Shown one piece after another: positions 18,898-26,236 of a stretch of 35,093 nucleotides of DNA. The notes beneath the pieces were generated by a model, which worked only from the letters and a program-made list of their open reading frames with translations, was not told the DNA's origin and searched no databases. The DNA lies in the NCBI GenBank assembly GCA_030537635.1, contig JAUNVM010000023.1:1-35093 (forward strand), in the 5' to 3' direction. The stretch is from Flaviflexus sp. (GTDB lineage: Bacteria; Actinomycetota; Actinomycetes; Actinomycetales; Actinomycetaceae). Position numbers and translations under genes: made by a program. Every line of letters begins with the position of its first letter. Positions within the stretch are counted from its first letter, which is position 1.

Positions 18898-19128
18898 CGC
18901 CACCGGAGGGCACTCAACCGGCCTGAAAGGCCACCTATGCCAACCGTGAAATAGCCACGCATTAGCATAAATGCCCTGGTAGGCGGCTTTTTCTTCGCTG
19001 GAGGATGGGCATTCGGCTAGCGCTACCCCGGCTCATCTTGCGGCCGTCGAGACGACTGCGGGGGCGGCCGGTTGGCGGGCCGAGGTCCGATGGGAAGGAT
19101 CGGCTCAGCCGGGCGCACCAAATTTGGT

Positions 19129-19141
19129 TAGGCTGTGATGG
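19129..19141 (+). promoter_or_regulatory. Predicted leaderless promoter of the SCP-like gene
   Basis: TAGGCT (19129-19134) lies 6 nt before the GTG at 19141, with no Shine-Dalgarno sequence between. This decides the start among three closely spaced candidates (GTG 19135, ATG 19138, GTG 19141). Confidence 0.45.
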
Positions 19142-19503
19142 TGAGTATTGACCCCGTCCTCGGAGACCGCTTGGCCGCCCGCCTGCGCGCCGGCGAGGAA
19201 CTGAGCGCCGCCGAACGGCGCACCCTGGGCCGCGCCGCGCTTGCCGAGCTGCGGGCGCTTGCCCCCGGCCGGTCAACCGAGGTGCGCATTCCCTATGTCG
19301 GAGCCGTGCAGGTAATTGCCGGGCCCACCCACACCCGCGGCACCCCGCCCAACACCATCGAGATGTCTCTCGATACGTGGCTGGCGCTCGCGGTGGGTAT
19401 CGACACCTGGGCCGAGGCCCTTGCCCGCGGCGCCATTGACGCCTCGGGTACCCGGGCCGATATTTCCCGCCACCTGCCCCTCTATACGAAGGCCACGTCA
19501 TGA
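19141..19503 (+). CDS. Sterol-carrier-family (bacterial SCP ortholog) protein, Rv0807-like
   Basis: This protein of about 120 residues resembles the small actinobacterial proteins annotated as sterol carrier family or bacterial SCP orthologs, such as M. tuberculosis Rv0807, which sits next to purF and purM. No catalytic motif is evident; VRIPYVGAVQVI and the MSLDTWLALA helix are the recognisable core. The biochemical role is unknown; SCP-like folds bind lipids, but that is only suggested here. Its stop overlaps the next ATG (ATGA). It opens a run of five overlapping genes ending in purM. The start is placed at 19141 from the TAGGCT box; 19135 would add two residues. Confidence 0.7.
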   Translation: MSIDPVLGDRLAARLRAGEELSAAERRTLGRAALAELRALAPGRSTEVRIPYVGAVQVIAGPTHTRGTPPNTIEMSLDTWLALAVGIDTWAEALARGAIDASGTRADISRHLPLYTKATS

Positions 19504-20057
19504 CTCCCGACTTCCCACGCCCGGGCGGCGCACCGAAGACGCCCCAGGATCCGGTTCCCGCGGCGGATGAGACCCCGCACCGGGGAGCGAGCGAGCCGGC
19601 CGAGGAAGCACCCCGCACCGAACGCGCGGTGACCGGTGACCCAACCGAGCGGGAGCTGGCTGCGGAGATGTCCAAGGAACACGCCGTGGCAGAGCCCGCG
19701 GGAGATGCGAATGCCCCTGTTCCGGCCCGGTCAGCCCGGTCAGCGAAGCAGGACCAGCCGGATCAGCCGGAGCAGGCAGACGCCCAGGAGGAGCTTCTTC
19801 CCACCGAGTTTCACGCCCCTCGCCGGGCCCCGCGCTACGGGCGGTTTGCCCTGGCCGGCGGCCTGCTTGGTGTTCTGGTGGCCATTGCGCTCTACCTGCT
19901 GTCACCGGGCGATTCCACCTACGCCGGTTCCACCATCGGCATCGTCTTGTTCATGTACTGCGTTCCCACCGGGGCCGCGCTTGGCGTTCTGCTGGCCCTG
20001 TTCGTAGATCGGAAGAGCCTGAAGAAGCGAAGCGAATCATCTAGCCTGGAACAGTGA
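19500..20057 (+). CDS. Hypothetical membrane protein with disordered N-terminus and two helices
   Basis: I do not recognise this 185-residue protein. Residues 1 to about 105 are Pro/Ala/Glu/Asp-rich and probably disordered. Two hydrophobic helices follow at about 115-135 (FALAGGLLGVLVAIALYLL) and 143-168, then a short basic-Ser tail. The arrangement suggests a small membrane anchor with a long cytoplasmic N-terminal arm. The ATG overlaps the SCP-gene stop and its own TGA overlaps the next GTG (GTGA), so it is translated with its neighbours. The SCP protein upstream, with possible lipid binding, and the ribonuclease downstream do not point to one function. Confidence 0.75.
   Translation: MTPDFPRPGGAPKTPQDPVPAADETPHRGASEPAEEAPRTERAVTGDPTERELAAEMSKEHAVAEPAGDANAPVPARSARSAKQDQPDQPEQADAQEELLPTEFHAPRRAPRYGRFALAGGLLGVLVAIALYLLSPGDSTYAGSTIGIVLFMYCVPTGAALGVLLALFVDRKSLKKRSESSSLEQ
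20042..20054 (+). promoter_or_regulatory. Possible internal leaderless promoter of the RNB gene
   Basis: TAGCCT (20042-20047) lies 6 nt before the GTG at 20054, inside the end of the upstream gene. The start is also overlapped by the previous stop (GTGA), so coupling and an internal leaderless promoter are both possible. Confidence 0.35.
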
Positions 20058-21580
20058 CACGACTTGTTGTCGCCGCATATGCGGCACCCCGGGCGGTCTC
20101 CGATGTCCTTGACGCACTGCGTGAGGAGATGGAGATCGCCGCGGAGTATCCACCCGAAGCCGCCCACGATATTGCGGCGGTGGACGAGTCCGAATTCCCG
20201 GACCGGCGAGACATTCCCTTCATTACCATCGACCCGCCCGGTGCGCGCGACCTCGACCAGGCCATGCATCTGTCCCGCGAGGGCGAGGGATATCTTGTCC
20301 GCTACGCAATCAGTGCGGTCGGCCTCTTCGTTCCGCCCGGTGGCCCGCTCGATGAGGAAACCCGCCACCGCGGCCTCACCTTCTACGGCCCCGATGGGTC
20401 AATTCCCCTCCACCCCCTCTCCCTCTCGCACGGATCCGCCTCCCTCCGCGCCGGCGAGGATCGCCCCGCCTACATCTGGTATCTCCACCTCGATGCAGCC
20501 GGCCGGCTCACCCACTCGTGGGTCGAATGGGGCAGGGTGCGCTCGCGGGCCCAGCTCACCTATGACGACGTCCAAGGTGCCCTCGACGGGACGGGGGATC
20601 TGCCCGGGGAAGTTCCGGCAGATCTACCCCAGCTGCTTGCCGACATCGGCACGCGTCGGCTCGCCCTGGAGCGTGACCGCGGCGGTATCTCCCTCGACCT
20701 GCCGGAGCAGCGCGTGGTCGAGTCCGAGTCGGGATATCGGCTGTCCTACCGGGCCAACACGGATGTTGACGAATGGAATGCTCAGATTTCGCTGTTGACG
20801 GGGATGGCGGCGGCGGACATGATGTCGCTCGGCGGGATTGGACTGCTGCGAACTCTGCCCGCGGCTGCCGAGAAGGATTATGCTCGGCTGCGCCGGGTGG
20901 CCCGCGCCCTTGACCTCCACTGGCCCGAGGACGTGGACTATCCGACCTTTGTGCGTTCCCTCGACTCGGCCAATGGCTCGCACGCCGCCTTCCTCACCCA
21001 GGCCACCACCCTCTTCCGGGGCGCGTCCTACGCCCCGCTCGGGGTGGACATGCCGGGCAAGAAGGGGGCGAGGCAGGCCGAGGAGCCCCTCGAGCACGCG
21101 GCCATTGCCGCGCGCTACGCCCACGTCACCGCGCCGCTGCGCCGCCTGGTTGACCGGTTTGGCCTCGAGGTGTGCCGCTGCCTGTGCGCCGGCGAGGAGA
21201 TCCCGGGCTGGGTGACAGCGGCATTGCCCGAGCTGCCGGCGATCATGGCGCGCGCTTCCCAGCGGGCATCCGCCTACGAATCCGCCGCCATCAACGCCAT
21301 CGAGGCCCTCATTTTGCAGGGCCGCGAGGGTGAGATCTTCGAGGCCGTTGTCGTGGACTGCACGAGCGGTCGACGCGCCAAGCGAGTGGGGAACAAGGGC
21401 ACGGTCATGCTCCGTGAGCCCGCGGTCATGGCGACCGTGACGGGGGAGAACCTTCCGCTCGGAGAAACGGTTCGGGTGCGCCTGGCCAAGGTCACCCCGG
21501 CCGCGGTCTCCTTTGAGCTCGTCGAGGATGAATCCGTTGAAGATGAGGCCGGCGAGGCAAGGGCGGGTCATGGGCGGTGA
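20054..21580 (+). CDS. RNB-domain exoribonuclease (RNase II/R family)
   Basis: The 508-residue protein carries the RNB catalytic domain of processive 3'-5' exoribonucleases. The metal site is TIDPPGARDLDQA, giving Asp60, Asp66 and Asp68. The fourth acidic position, Asp210 of E. coli RNase II, is Gln69; I believe this Gln is usual for the actinobacterial subgroup. No N-terminal cold-shock domains are present, since the RNB motif begins by residue 60. The C-terminal 80 residues look like a beta-rich, S1-like end. RYAHVTAPLRRLVDRFG is the typical second RNB signature. It overlaps purF by 11 bases and the membrane-protein gene by 4. Its presence in the purF-purM string is unusual to me. Confidence 0.88.
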   Translation: MTRLVVAAYAAPRAVSDVLDALREEMEIAAEYPPEAAHDIAAVDESEFPDRRDIPFITIDPPGARDLDQAMHLSREGEGYLVRYAISAVGLFVPPGGPLDEETRHRGLTFYGPDGSIPLHPLSLSHGSASLRAGEDRPAYIWYLHLDAAGRLTHSWVEWGRVRSRAQLTYDDVQGALDGTGDLPGEVPADLPQLLADIGTRRLALERDRGGISLDLPEQRVVESESGYRLSYRANTDVDEWNAQISLLTGMAAADMMSLGGIGLLRTLPAAAEKDYARLRRVARALDLHWPEDVDYPTFVRSLDSANGSHAAFLTQATTLFRGASYAPLGVDMPGKKGARQAEEPLEHAAIAARYAHVTAPLRRLVDRFGLEVCRCLCAGEEIPGWVTAALPELPAIMARASQRASAYESAAINAIEALILQGREGEIFEAVVVDCTSGRRAKRVGNKGTVMLREPAVMATVTGENLPLGETVRVRLAKVTPAAVSFELVEDESVEDEAGEARAGHGR

Positions 21581-23030
21581 CGGCCGGTTGAGTGCCGACC
21601 TGCGCGAGGAACGCCAGGACGAGTGCGGCGTCTTCGGGGTGTGGGCCCCGGGGGAGGATGTCTCCCACCTCGCCTACTTTGGCCTCTACGCCCTCCAGCA
21701 TCGCGGCACCCAGGCGGCCGGGATCGCGACCTCAAATGGCAAGCAGATCCTCGTCTACAAGGACATGGGTCTCGTCTCCCAGGTGTTCTCCGAGGACTCG
21801 CTCGGCGCGCTCAAGGGCCACCTCGCCGTCGCCCACGTTCGCTACGCCACCCAGGGCGCTGCCACCTGGCGCAATGCTCAACCCACCCTCGGGCCCGCCG
21901 CCGGCGGCACCCTCGCCCTCTCCCACAACGGCAACCTCATCAACGCCAGGTCCCTCATGGCCGAGCTGGAGGCCGTCACCCACGCCGACCTGTCCGGCTC
22001 GCTCGGATGTGGCTCATCAACCGACACAGCGGTGATCACGGCCCTGCTCGGGGCCTCGCGGGCCGATACGGTCTGGGAGGCCGCGCTCGAGTCGCTGCCC
22101 CGCCTGCGCGGCGCCTTTTCCCTCGTGTTTGCCGATGAGCAGCGGCTCTACGCGGCGCGCGATCCGTTCGGCTTCAGGCCGCTCGTGCTCGGCGAGCTCG
22201 AAGGTGGTTACGCACTCGCCTCCGAAAGTGCCGCGCTCGACATTATTGGCGCGAAGCTGCTGCGCGAGATCGAACCCGGTGAGCTCATCTCCATCGGCGA
22301 CGAGGGCATTACCTCCACCCACTTCGCGCCGGCCACCCCGCGCGGCTGCGTCTTCGAATACGTCTACCTGTCCCGGCCCGATACCGCTATTGCCGGCCAG
22401 CCGGTGGGCGCGGCAAGAACGGAGATGGGCAGGGTGCTGGCCCGCGAGCATCCGGCCGACGCCGATCTCGTCATTGCCACCCCCGATTCGGGTACTCCCG
22501 CGGCGATCGGTTACGCCCAGGCCTCCGGCATTCCCTTCGCCCAGGGCCTGGTGAAGAACGCCTATGTCGGACGAACCTTTATCCAGCCCACCCAGCGCAT
22601 GAGGCAGCTCGGAATCAGGCTCAAGCTCAATCCGCTGCGAGAGGTCATTGGCGGTCAACGCATCGTCGTTGTCGATGATTCGATCGTGCGCGGTAACACC
22701 CAGCGAGCCCTCGTTGCCATGCTGCGGGAGGCCGGGGCAGCCGAGGTGCACGTGCGCATCTCCTCCCCACCGGTGCTGTGGCCCTGCTACTTCGGCATTG
22801 ACTTTGCCAGCCGCGATGAGCTCATTGCGGCCCAGGAGAGCGTCGATGAGATCTGCCAGTCGATTGGCGCCGACACCCTCGGGTTTATCTCAACCGACGG
22901 AATGCTGGACGCGACTGGAATAGCCAAACAGCGGCTGTGCACGGCCTGTTTCACCGGAGACTATCCGCTTCCCGTTAACCACGACCGTGCCGCGCAAGGC
23001 GGCGACCCCTTGGAGGACTCATGCAGGTGA
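21570..23030 (+). CDS. purF: Amidophosphoribosyltransferase
   Basis: PurF (486 residues) makes phosphoribosylamine from PRPP and glutamine, the first committed step of purine synthesis. The mature N-terminal nucleophile is Cys19 in DECGVFGVW, so an 18-residue propeptide would be removed. The PRPP loop is VVVDDSIVRGNT. Cys residues in GCVFEY, PCYFGID and LCTACFTG match the [4Fe-4S] ligands of the B. subtilis-type enzyme, which relies on the cluster and propeptide cleavage for maturation. The start at 21570 (ATG) overlaps the RNB gene and follows AAGGGCGGG; an upstream GTG at 21513 would lengthen the propeptide, and a GTG at 21591 would shorten it. It overlaps purM by 10 bases. Confidence 0.96.
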   Translation: MGGDGRLSADLREERQDECGVFGVWAPGEDVSHLAYFGLYALQHRGTQAAGIATSNGKQILVYKDMGLVSQVFSEDSLGALKGHLAVAHVRYATQGAATWRNAQPTLGPAAGGTLALSHNGNLINARSLMAELEAVTHADLSGSLGCGSSTDTAVITALLGASRADTVWEAALESLPRLRGAFSLVFADEQRLYAARDPFGFRPLVLGELEGGYALASESAALDIIGAKLLREIEPGELISIGDEGITSTHFAPATPRGCVFEYVYLSRPDTAIAGQPVGAARTEMGRVLAREHPADADLVIATPDSGTPAAIGYAQASGIPFAQGLVKNAYVGRTFIQPTQRMRQLGIRLKLNPLREVIGGQRIVVVDDSIVRGNTQRALVAMLREAGAAEVHVRISSPPVLWPCYFGIDFASRDELIAAQESVDEICQSIGADTLGFISTDGMLDATGIAKQRLCTACFTGDYPLPVNHDRAAQGGDPLEDSCR

Positions 23031-24094
23031 CCTATTCACAAGCCGGCGTCGACATCGGTGCCGGCGATCGCGCCGTGGAGCTCATGCGCTCCGCCGTGGG
23101 CGCCACCCACAATGCCGATGTCATTGGCGGGGTGGGCGGCTTCGCCGGCCTCATCGACGCCAGCGCCCTCAAGGACTACACCCGGCCGCTGCTCGCCACG
23201 TCCACCGACGGCGTCGGTACCAAGGTGGCCATCGCCCAGGCCCTCGACAAGCACGACACCATCGGCCAGGACCTCGTCGCCATGGTCGTTGACGACATCG
23301 TCGTGGTTGGCGCCCGGCCGCTTCTCATGACCGACTACATTGCCTGCGGCAAGGTCATTCCCGAGCGCATCAGCGCCATTGTCTCCGGCATTGCCCGAGC
23401 CTGCGCCGATATTCATACCCCGCTGCTCGGCGGCGAGACGGCCGAACACCCCGGTCTTCTGGGCGAGGACGAGTACGATCTCGCGGGCGCCGTCACCGGC
23501 GTTGTCGAGGCGGATAAGATGCTGGGCCCGGACCGGGTGCGCGCAGGCGATGCCATCGTGGCCATGGCCGCCTCGGGCCTGCACTCCAATGGCTACTCCC
23601 TCGTCCGCAAGGTGGTTGAGGTGGCCGGCCTGCGCCTCACCGACGAGGTGCCCGAATTCGGTCGCACCCTCGGTGAGGAGCTTCTCGAACCCACCCGGCT
23701 GTACACGAATCCGGTGTTGGCGATGGTGGAGGAGGCGCACGCCTTCTGCCACGTCACCGGGGGTGGACTTGCTGCCAACCTCGCCCGGGTCATCCCCGCC
23801 GGCCTCATCGCCGAGGTGGAGCGCTGGGATGTTCCCCCGGTCTTCTCCCTCATCGCCCGTGCCGGCCGGGTGCCCACCGAGGACATCGAGGCCACCCTCA
23901 ACCTCGGCGTCGGCATGCTCGCCATCCTTCCCGCCGACCGCGCCGACCGCGCCATCGAGATTTGTCATCACCAAGGGGTCGAGGCATGGCGGGCCGGAAC
24001 CGTCATTTCCGATGATGGTGGCGAGGCGCTGCGCGGAGCCAAGGGAGTCTCGGCCGGCGGGGTCCGCCTGCTCGGCAGCTACACCGGTCTCTAG
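23021..24094 (+). CDS. purM: Phosphoribosylformylglycinamidine cyclo-ligase (AIR synthetase)
   Basis: PurM (357 residues) closes the imidazole ring, converting FGAM to AIR with ATP. YSQAGVDIGAGD opens the protein as in the family, DGVGTKVAIA carries the nucleotide-binding loop, and GGETAEHPG and ASGLHSNGYSLVRK follow in order. Its ATG lies inside the end of purF, with TGGAGG 4 nt upstream. In M. tuberculosis and Streptomyces purF-purM is also followed by a DUF3073 gene, as here. This cluster supplies the first and fifth steps of the pathway, while purC/S/Q/L lie about 12 kb away. Confidence 0.97.
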   Translation: MQVTYSQAGVDIGAGDRAVELMRSAVGATHNADVIGGVGGFAGLIDASALKDYTRPLLATSTDGVGTKVAIAQALDKHDTIGQDLVAMVVDDIVVVGARPLLMTDYIACGKVIPERISAIVSGIARACADIHTPLLGGETAEHPGLLGEDEYDLAGAVTGVVEADKMLGPDRVRAGDAIVAMAASGLHSNGYSLVRKVVEVAGLRLTDEVPEFGRTLGEELLEPTRLYTNPVLAMVEEAHAFCHVTGGGLAANLARVIPAGLIAEVERWDVPPVFSLIARAGRVPTEDIEATLNLGVGMLAILPADRADRAIEICHHQGVEAWRAGTVISDDGGEALRGAKGVSAGGVRLLGSYTGL

Positions 24095-24508
24095 GCCCAA
24101 TCCGCGAAGCCGCCCATGCCGCATCTGCGCCCCCGCGCAAAGCTCTCACCAGCGGCTTAGCTGTTCACCCGCGAGATCTCATCCGGCCACACCCGGACGA
24201 GATGTGGCCGACTCGTCGAGCATGAGGTTTGCCCCGCGCTGCCCGCTAGAGCCGAACGCAGTTGATAAGTCAAAACTGCGACGGCGCCGGGTTGTGTGAC
24301 CACACCGGCTCGGTCCGGCTGACCCGCCACTGTACGACCTGCCAGCCATGCCCGGGTATGACCCCGAGGCATCGGATAGTGGCATGAGTAGAATCACTTT
24401 CGACGCGCCGTCCCACTAGGTGGACAAAAGTGGGCACTTGGGAAAACGTGCACCTGCTGTGAGAACAAATGCCGCAAAGGTGAAATCGGGCCGATGCGAG
24501 ATGAAAAA
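24095..24508. other. Gene-free gap after purM with several inverted repeats
   Basis: No convincing gene is seen in this stretch of about 410 bp. It contains an 11-bp stem with one mismatch (24176-24186 with 24193-24203), which may end purM transcripts. It also has a 7-bp inverted repeat CGCAGTT/AACTGCG (24257-24263, 24274-24280) and a plus-strand -10-like TAGAAT (24389-24394) with no evident target. Two minus-strand frames of about 70 codons here show nothing protein-like. Confidence 0.5.
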
Positions 24509-24535
24509 GTGGGGCGCGGCAACGCCGCGCCCCAC
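24509..24535 (-). terminator. Terminator of the DUF3073 gene
   Basis: A perfect 12-bp stem (24509-24520 with 24524-24535, 3-nt loop) lies 18 bases past the DUF3073 stop. On the minus strand it is followed by TTTTTC, a proper T tract. Confidence 0.88.
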
Positions 24536-24553
24536 CTCACAAGTGAGCTCGCC

Positions 24554-24751
24554 TCAGCGGTACCCCTCGTCGTCCTCCTCGTCGGAGGCGTAGTAGTCGG
24601 CGTACTCGGCGTAGGGATCATCCTCAGTTTCGCCTGTATCACCGCGGCTTACGAGCTCGCGCTCTAGCGCCCGGTAGTCGGTCTCCGGGCTGGAGTATTT
24701 CAAAGTGCGGGCAACTTTACGCTGCTTGGCCTTCTGACGGCCGCGCCCCAT
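24554..24751 (-). CDS. DUF3073 family protein
   Basis: This small 65-residue protein begins MGRGRQKAKQRKVARTLKYSS, the hallmark of the actinobacterial DUF3073 family (M. tuberculosis Rv0810c type); the function is unknown to me. The N-terminal third is strongly basic and the rest strongly acidic and Tyr-rich (Asp/Glu/Tyr), ending DDEGYR. This polarity suggests nucleic-acid contact at the N-terminus, which is inference only. The start at 24751 is chosen over an in-frame ATG at 24769 because GAGGGAGG lies upstream and family members start with MGRGR. A neighbour of purM in several actinobacteria, it is divergent from bldC. Confidence 0.9.
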   Translation of the reverse strand: MGRGRQKAKQRKVARTLKYSSPETDYRALERELVSRGDTGETEDDPYAEYADYYASDEEDDEGYR

Positions 24752-24817
24752 GGCGTCGACCTCCCTCATCTAGATCGGTCACTTACTTCTGCCACAAACC
24801 TACACGATGGCATGAAC

Positions 24818-24823
24818 ATTCTA
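24818..24823 (-). promoter_or_regulatory. Predicted -10 box of the DUF3073 gene
   Basis: TAGAAT on the minus strand lies about 65 bases upstream of the DUF3073 start. No clear -35 is visible. Confidence 0.35.
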
Positions 24824-24840
24824 CGACAGATGCTAGGCTT

Positions 24841-24880
24841 CCCGGTATTCGGGACTTTTGGCCCGGTACTTTGATATTAT
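24841..24880 (+). promoter_or_regulatory. bldC promoter region with 21-bp-spaced direct repeat
   Basis: CCCGGTA occurs at 24841-24847 and again at 24862-24868, exactly 21 bp apart, about two turns of the helix. A -10-like TATTAT (24875-24880) follows. This suggests a regulator binding two sites on one face of the DNA upstream of bldC. Confidence 0.4.
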
Positions 24881-24925
24881 TCTTGGGATTCTTGTTAAGA
24901 ATTGGTGAGCAGGAAAGGGGAAATC

Positions 24926-25114
24926 ATGGCAACTCGTCACGATAAAAGTTTGCTAACTCCGTCGCAGGTGGCGGCGCTGTTCCACGTGGATCCGAAGACG
25001 GTGACACGCTGGGCCAACGCCGGCAAGCTCGACTCGATTCGCACGCTGGGCGGCCACCGTCGCTTCCCGCGTGAGAACGTGGAAGAGCTCCTGGGTCGGA
25101 AGATCGAGGACTAG
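24926..25114 (+). CDS. bldC: BldC-family MerR-like DNA-binding regulator
   Basis: This 62-residue protein is little more than a winged helix-turn-helix domain, matching Streptomyces BldC closely across LLTPSQVAALF, VDPKTVTRWANAGKL and SIRTLGGHRRF. In Streptomyces, BldC binds direct repeats head-to-tail and delays entry into development; here, in a probably non-sporulating relative, the targets are unknown. The start at 24926 follows AGGAAAGGGGA; an in-frame start at 24902 is less likely. The position beside purM and the DUF3073 gene resembles the Streptomyces arrangement. The direct repeat in its own promoter region could reflect autoregulation, which is inference. Confidence 0.92.
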   Translation: MATRHDKSLLTPSQVAALFHVDPKTVTRWANAGKLDSIRTLGGHRRFPRENVEELLGRKIED

Positions 25115-25155
25115 CGCAGCAGTCGTTAGCTATTTGGCAAACTATCACCAAACAA

Positions 25156-25189
25156 AGAATGGCGGGGTGCAATTGCACCCCGCCATTCT
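25156..25189. terminator. Bidirectional terminator between bldC and DUF3618 gene
   Basis: A perfect 34-base palindrome forms a 15-bp stem (25156-25170 with 25175-25189) around AATT. It is shared by convergent bldC (+) and the DUF3618 gene (-). The minus-strand exit reads TTGTTTGG, the more T-rich side. Confidence 0.85.
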
Positions 25190-25213
25190 CTTCGCGTCAA
25201 GAGCCGGCGTGGC

Positions 25214-25507
25214 CTAGCGCTTGAAGATGAGGAAGGCGGCCAGGGCAGCCGTGGCGGCTGCGCCGGCGAGAATGCCGATGGCCTGGGTGTCGCCCTGCTG
25301 GGCGTCGGCGGCCACCGACTTCGCCTTGGCGGAGAACTCGGAGGCGGACTTCTTCGCCCCGTCGGCGGCCTCCTTGGCCTTGGTGCGCGGGTCAAGGCGC
25401 TCAACGAGCTCGTTCACCGAGCTGGTGAGCTCCTCGCGGGTGCGCTGCAGGTCGGCTTCGATGTCGTCAATCGAGCGCTTGGGCGCAGACTCGTTCTTGT
25501 CACTCAT
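25214..25507 (-). CDS. DUF3618 domain-containing membrane protein
   Basis: A 97-residue protein with the DUF3618 signature near the N-terminus (RSIDDIEADLQRTREEL, residues 11-27, then VNELVERLDP). A helical Ala/Lys-rich middle and one C-terminal hydrophobic helix (about 76-96) ending FLIFKR follow. The function is unknown to me; such proteins are usually encoded next to an actinobacterial holin-like protein, as here. The start at 25507 overlaps the upstream gene's stop by 8 bases (ATGAGTGA), giving tight translational coupling. A much longer frame up to 25753 has no protein-like content. Confidence 0.88.
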   Translation of the reverse strand: MSDKNESAPKRSIDDIEADLQRTREELTSSVNELVERLDPRTKAKEAADGAKKSASEFSAKAKSVAADAQQGDTQAIGILAGAAATAALAAFLIFKR

Positions 25508-25970
25508 TGCTGGCAAACCCCTTCTTGGCGGCTTCAATGTCGTTGGCGATCCCGGACTTGGGGTCGATGACGTGCTCCTTCGACGCATCCATCTTCTTCT
25601 TGCCGAGGAGGGCGAGGATGGCGCAGATGATGAGGAGGACGACGCCGACGATGAGGGCGGAGAGCCACAGTGGCAGCGCCTCCGCGATGCCCCAGACGGC
25701 GGCGAGTAGGAGAATGCCGAGCGCGTAGAGCGCGAGCACCCCCGCAGCGGCAAGGAGACCGGCTCCCATGCCGAGCTTCGTCACCTTCTGCTTAGCCTGC
25801 AGCTGGGCGAGCGCGAGCTCATCACGGATGAGGCGCGAGAATCGCTCCGTCACCCCGGCAACGAGTTCGCCGATGGAACGGCTCGGAGTGGAACCGTCGT
25901 TGGGCGGGAGGCTGGAACCACCAAGATCGGGGGGAACCGCCGGGCCCTGGGATGTTTCGGAAGAGCTCAC
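25500..25970 (-). CDS. Phage holin family protein (actinobacterial holin-X-like, PF07332 type)
   Basis: The 156-residue protein has a Ser/Pro-rich N-terminus, an amphipathic segment SIGELVAGVTERFSRLIRDE (32-51), and two adjacent hydrophobic helices (about 69-90 and 97-121). A basic KKK stop and a charged C-terminal tail follow. This layout is that of the PF07332 family, which despite its name is chromosomal in most actinobacteria and not a sign of a prophage. Its cellular role is not established to my knowledge. The GTG start has GGAGA 6 nt upstream. It is translationally coupled to the DUF3618 gene. Confidence 0.85.
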   Translation of the reverse strand: MSSSETSQGPAVPPDLGGSSLPPNDGSTPSRSIGELVAGVTERFSRLIRDELALAQLQAKQKVTKLGMGAGLLAAAGVLALYALGILLLAAVWGIAEALPLWLSALIVGVVLLIICAILALLGKKKMDASKEHVIDPKSGIANDIEAAKKGFASNE

Positions 25971-26173
25971 CGTTCATCTCCTTAAGACTGTCGATATCGC
26001 TGATGAACCTTAATCTCTCTTACCTTACAGTCTTTGTTGCCGTAAACGCACTGCTTTTCTCAACACCGCTACTCGGGACGGGTGACCTTAGCGACAGGCG
26101 GGATGACATCCACGCGCTGGGCTCTGACCAGCACACATGTTCGTGTTCGAGATTATTTGGGTGATCTCTGTGA

Positions 26174-26198
26174 CATAATGCAAGCGTCCATGACGTCA
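26174..26198 (+). promoter_or_regulatory. Predicted promoter of the nuclease gene with TGACGTCA palindrome
   Basis: -10-like CATAAT (26174-26179) is followed by the 8-bp palindrome TGACGTCA (26191-26198) around +5 to +12, a position where a repressor would block transcription. The gap 25971-26236 has no gene. Confidence 0.35.
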
Positions 26199-26236
26199 CA
26201 CACGCCACGCTGAAGCGAGGCAAGAAAGGCCCCGTT

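Noticed and set aside
24157..24397. Two overlapping minus-strand frames of about 70 codons after purM
   Set aside because: They lack ribosome binding sites, have Arg/Ser/Gly-rich random composition, and no family is recognisable.
25500..25970. Holin-like gene as evidence of a prophage
   Set aside because: No other phage genes, attachment repeats or lysin are nearby, and this holin family is a common chromosomal pair with DUF3618 in actinobacteria.
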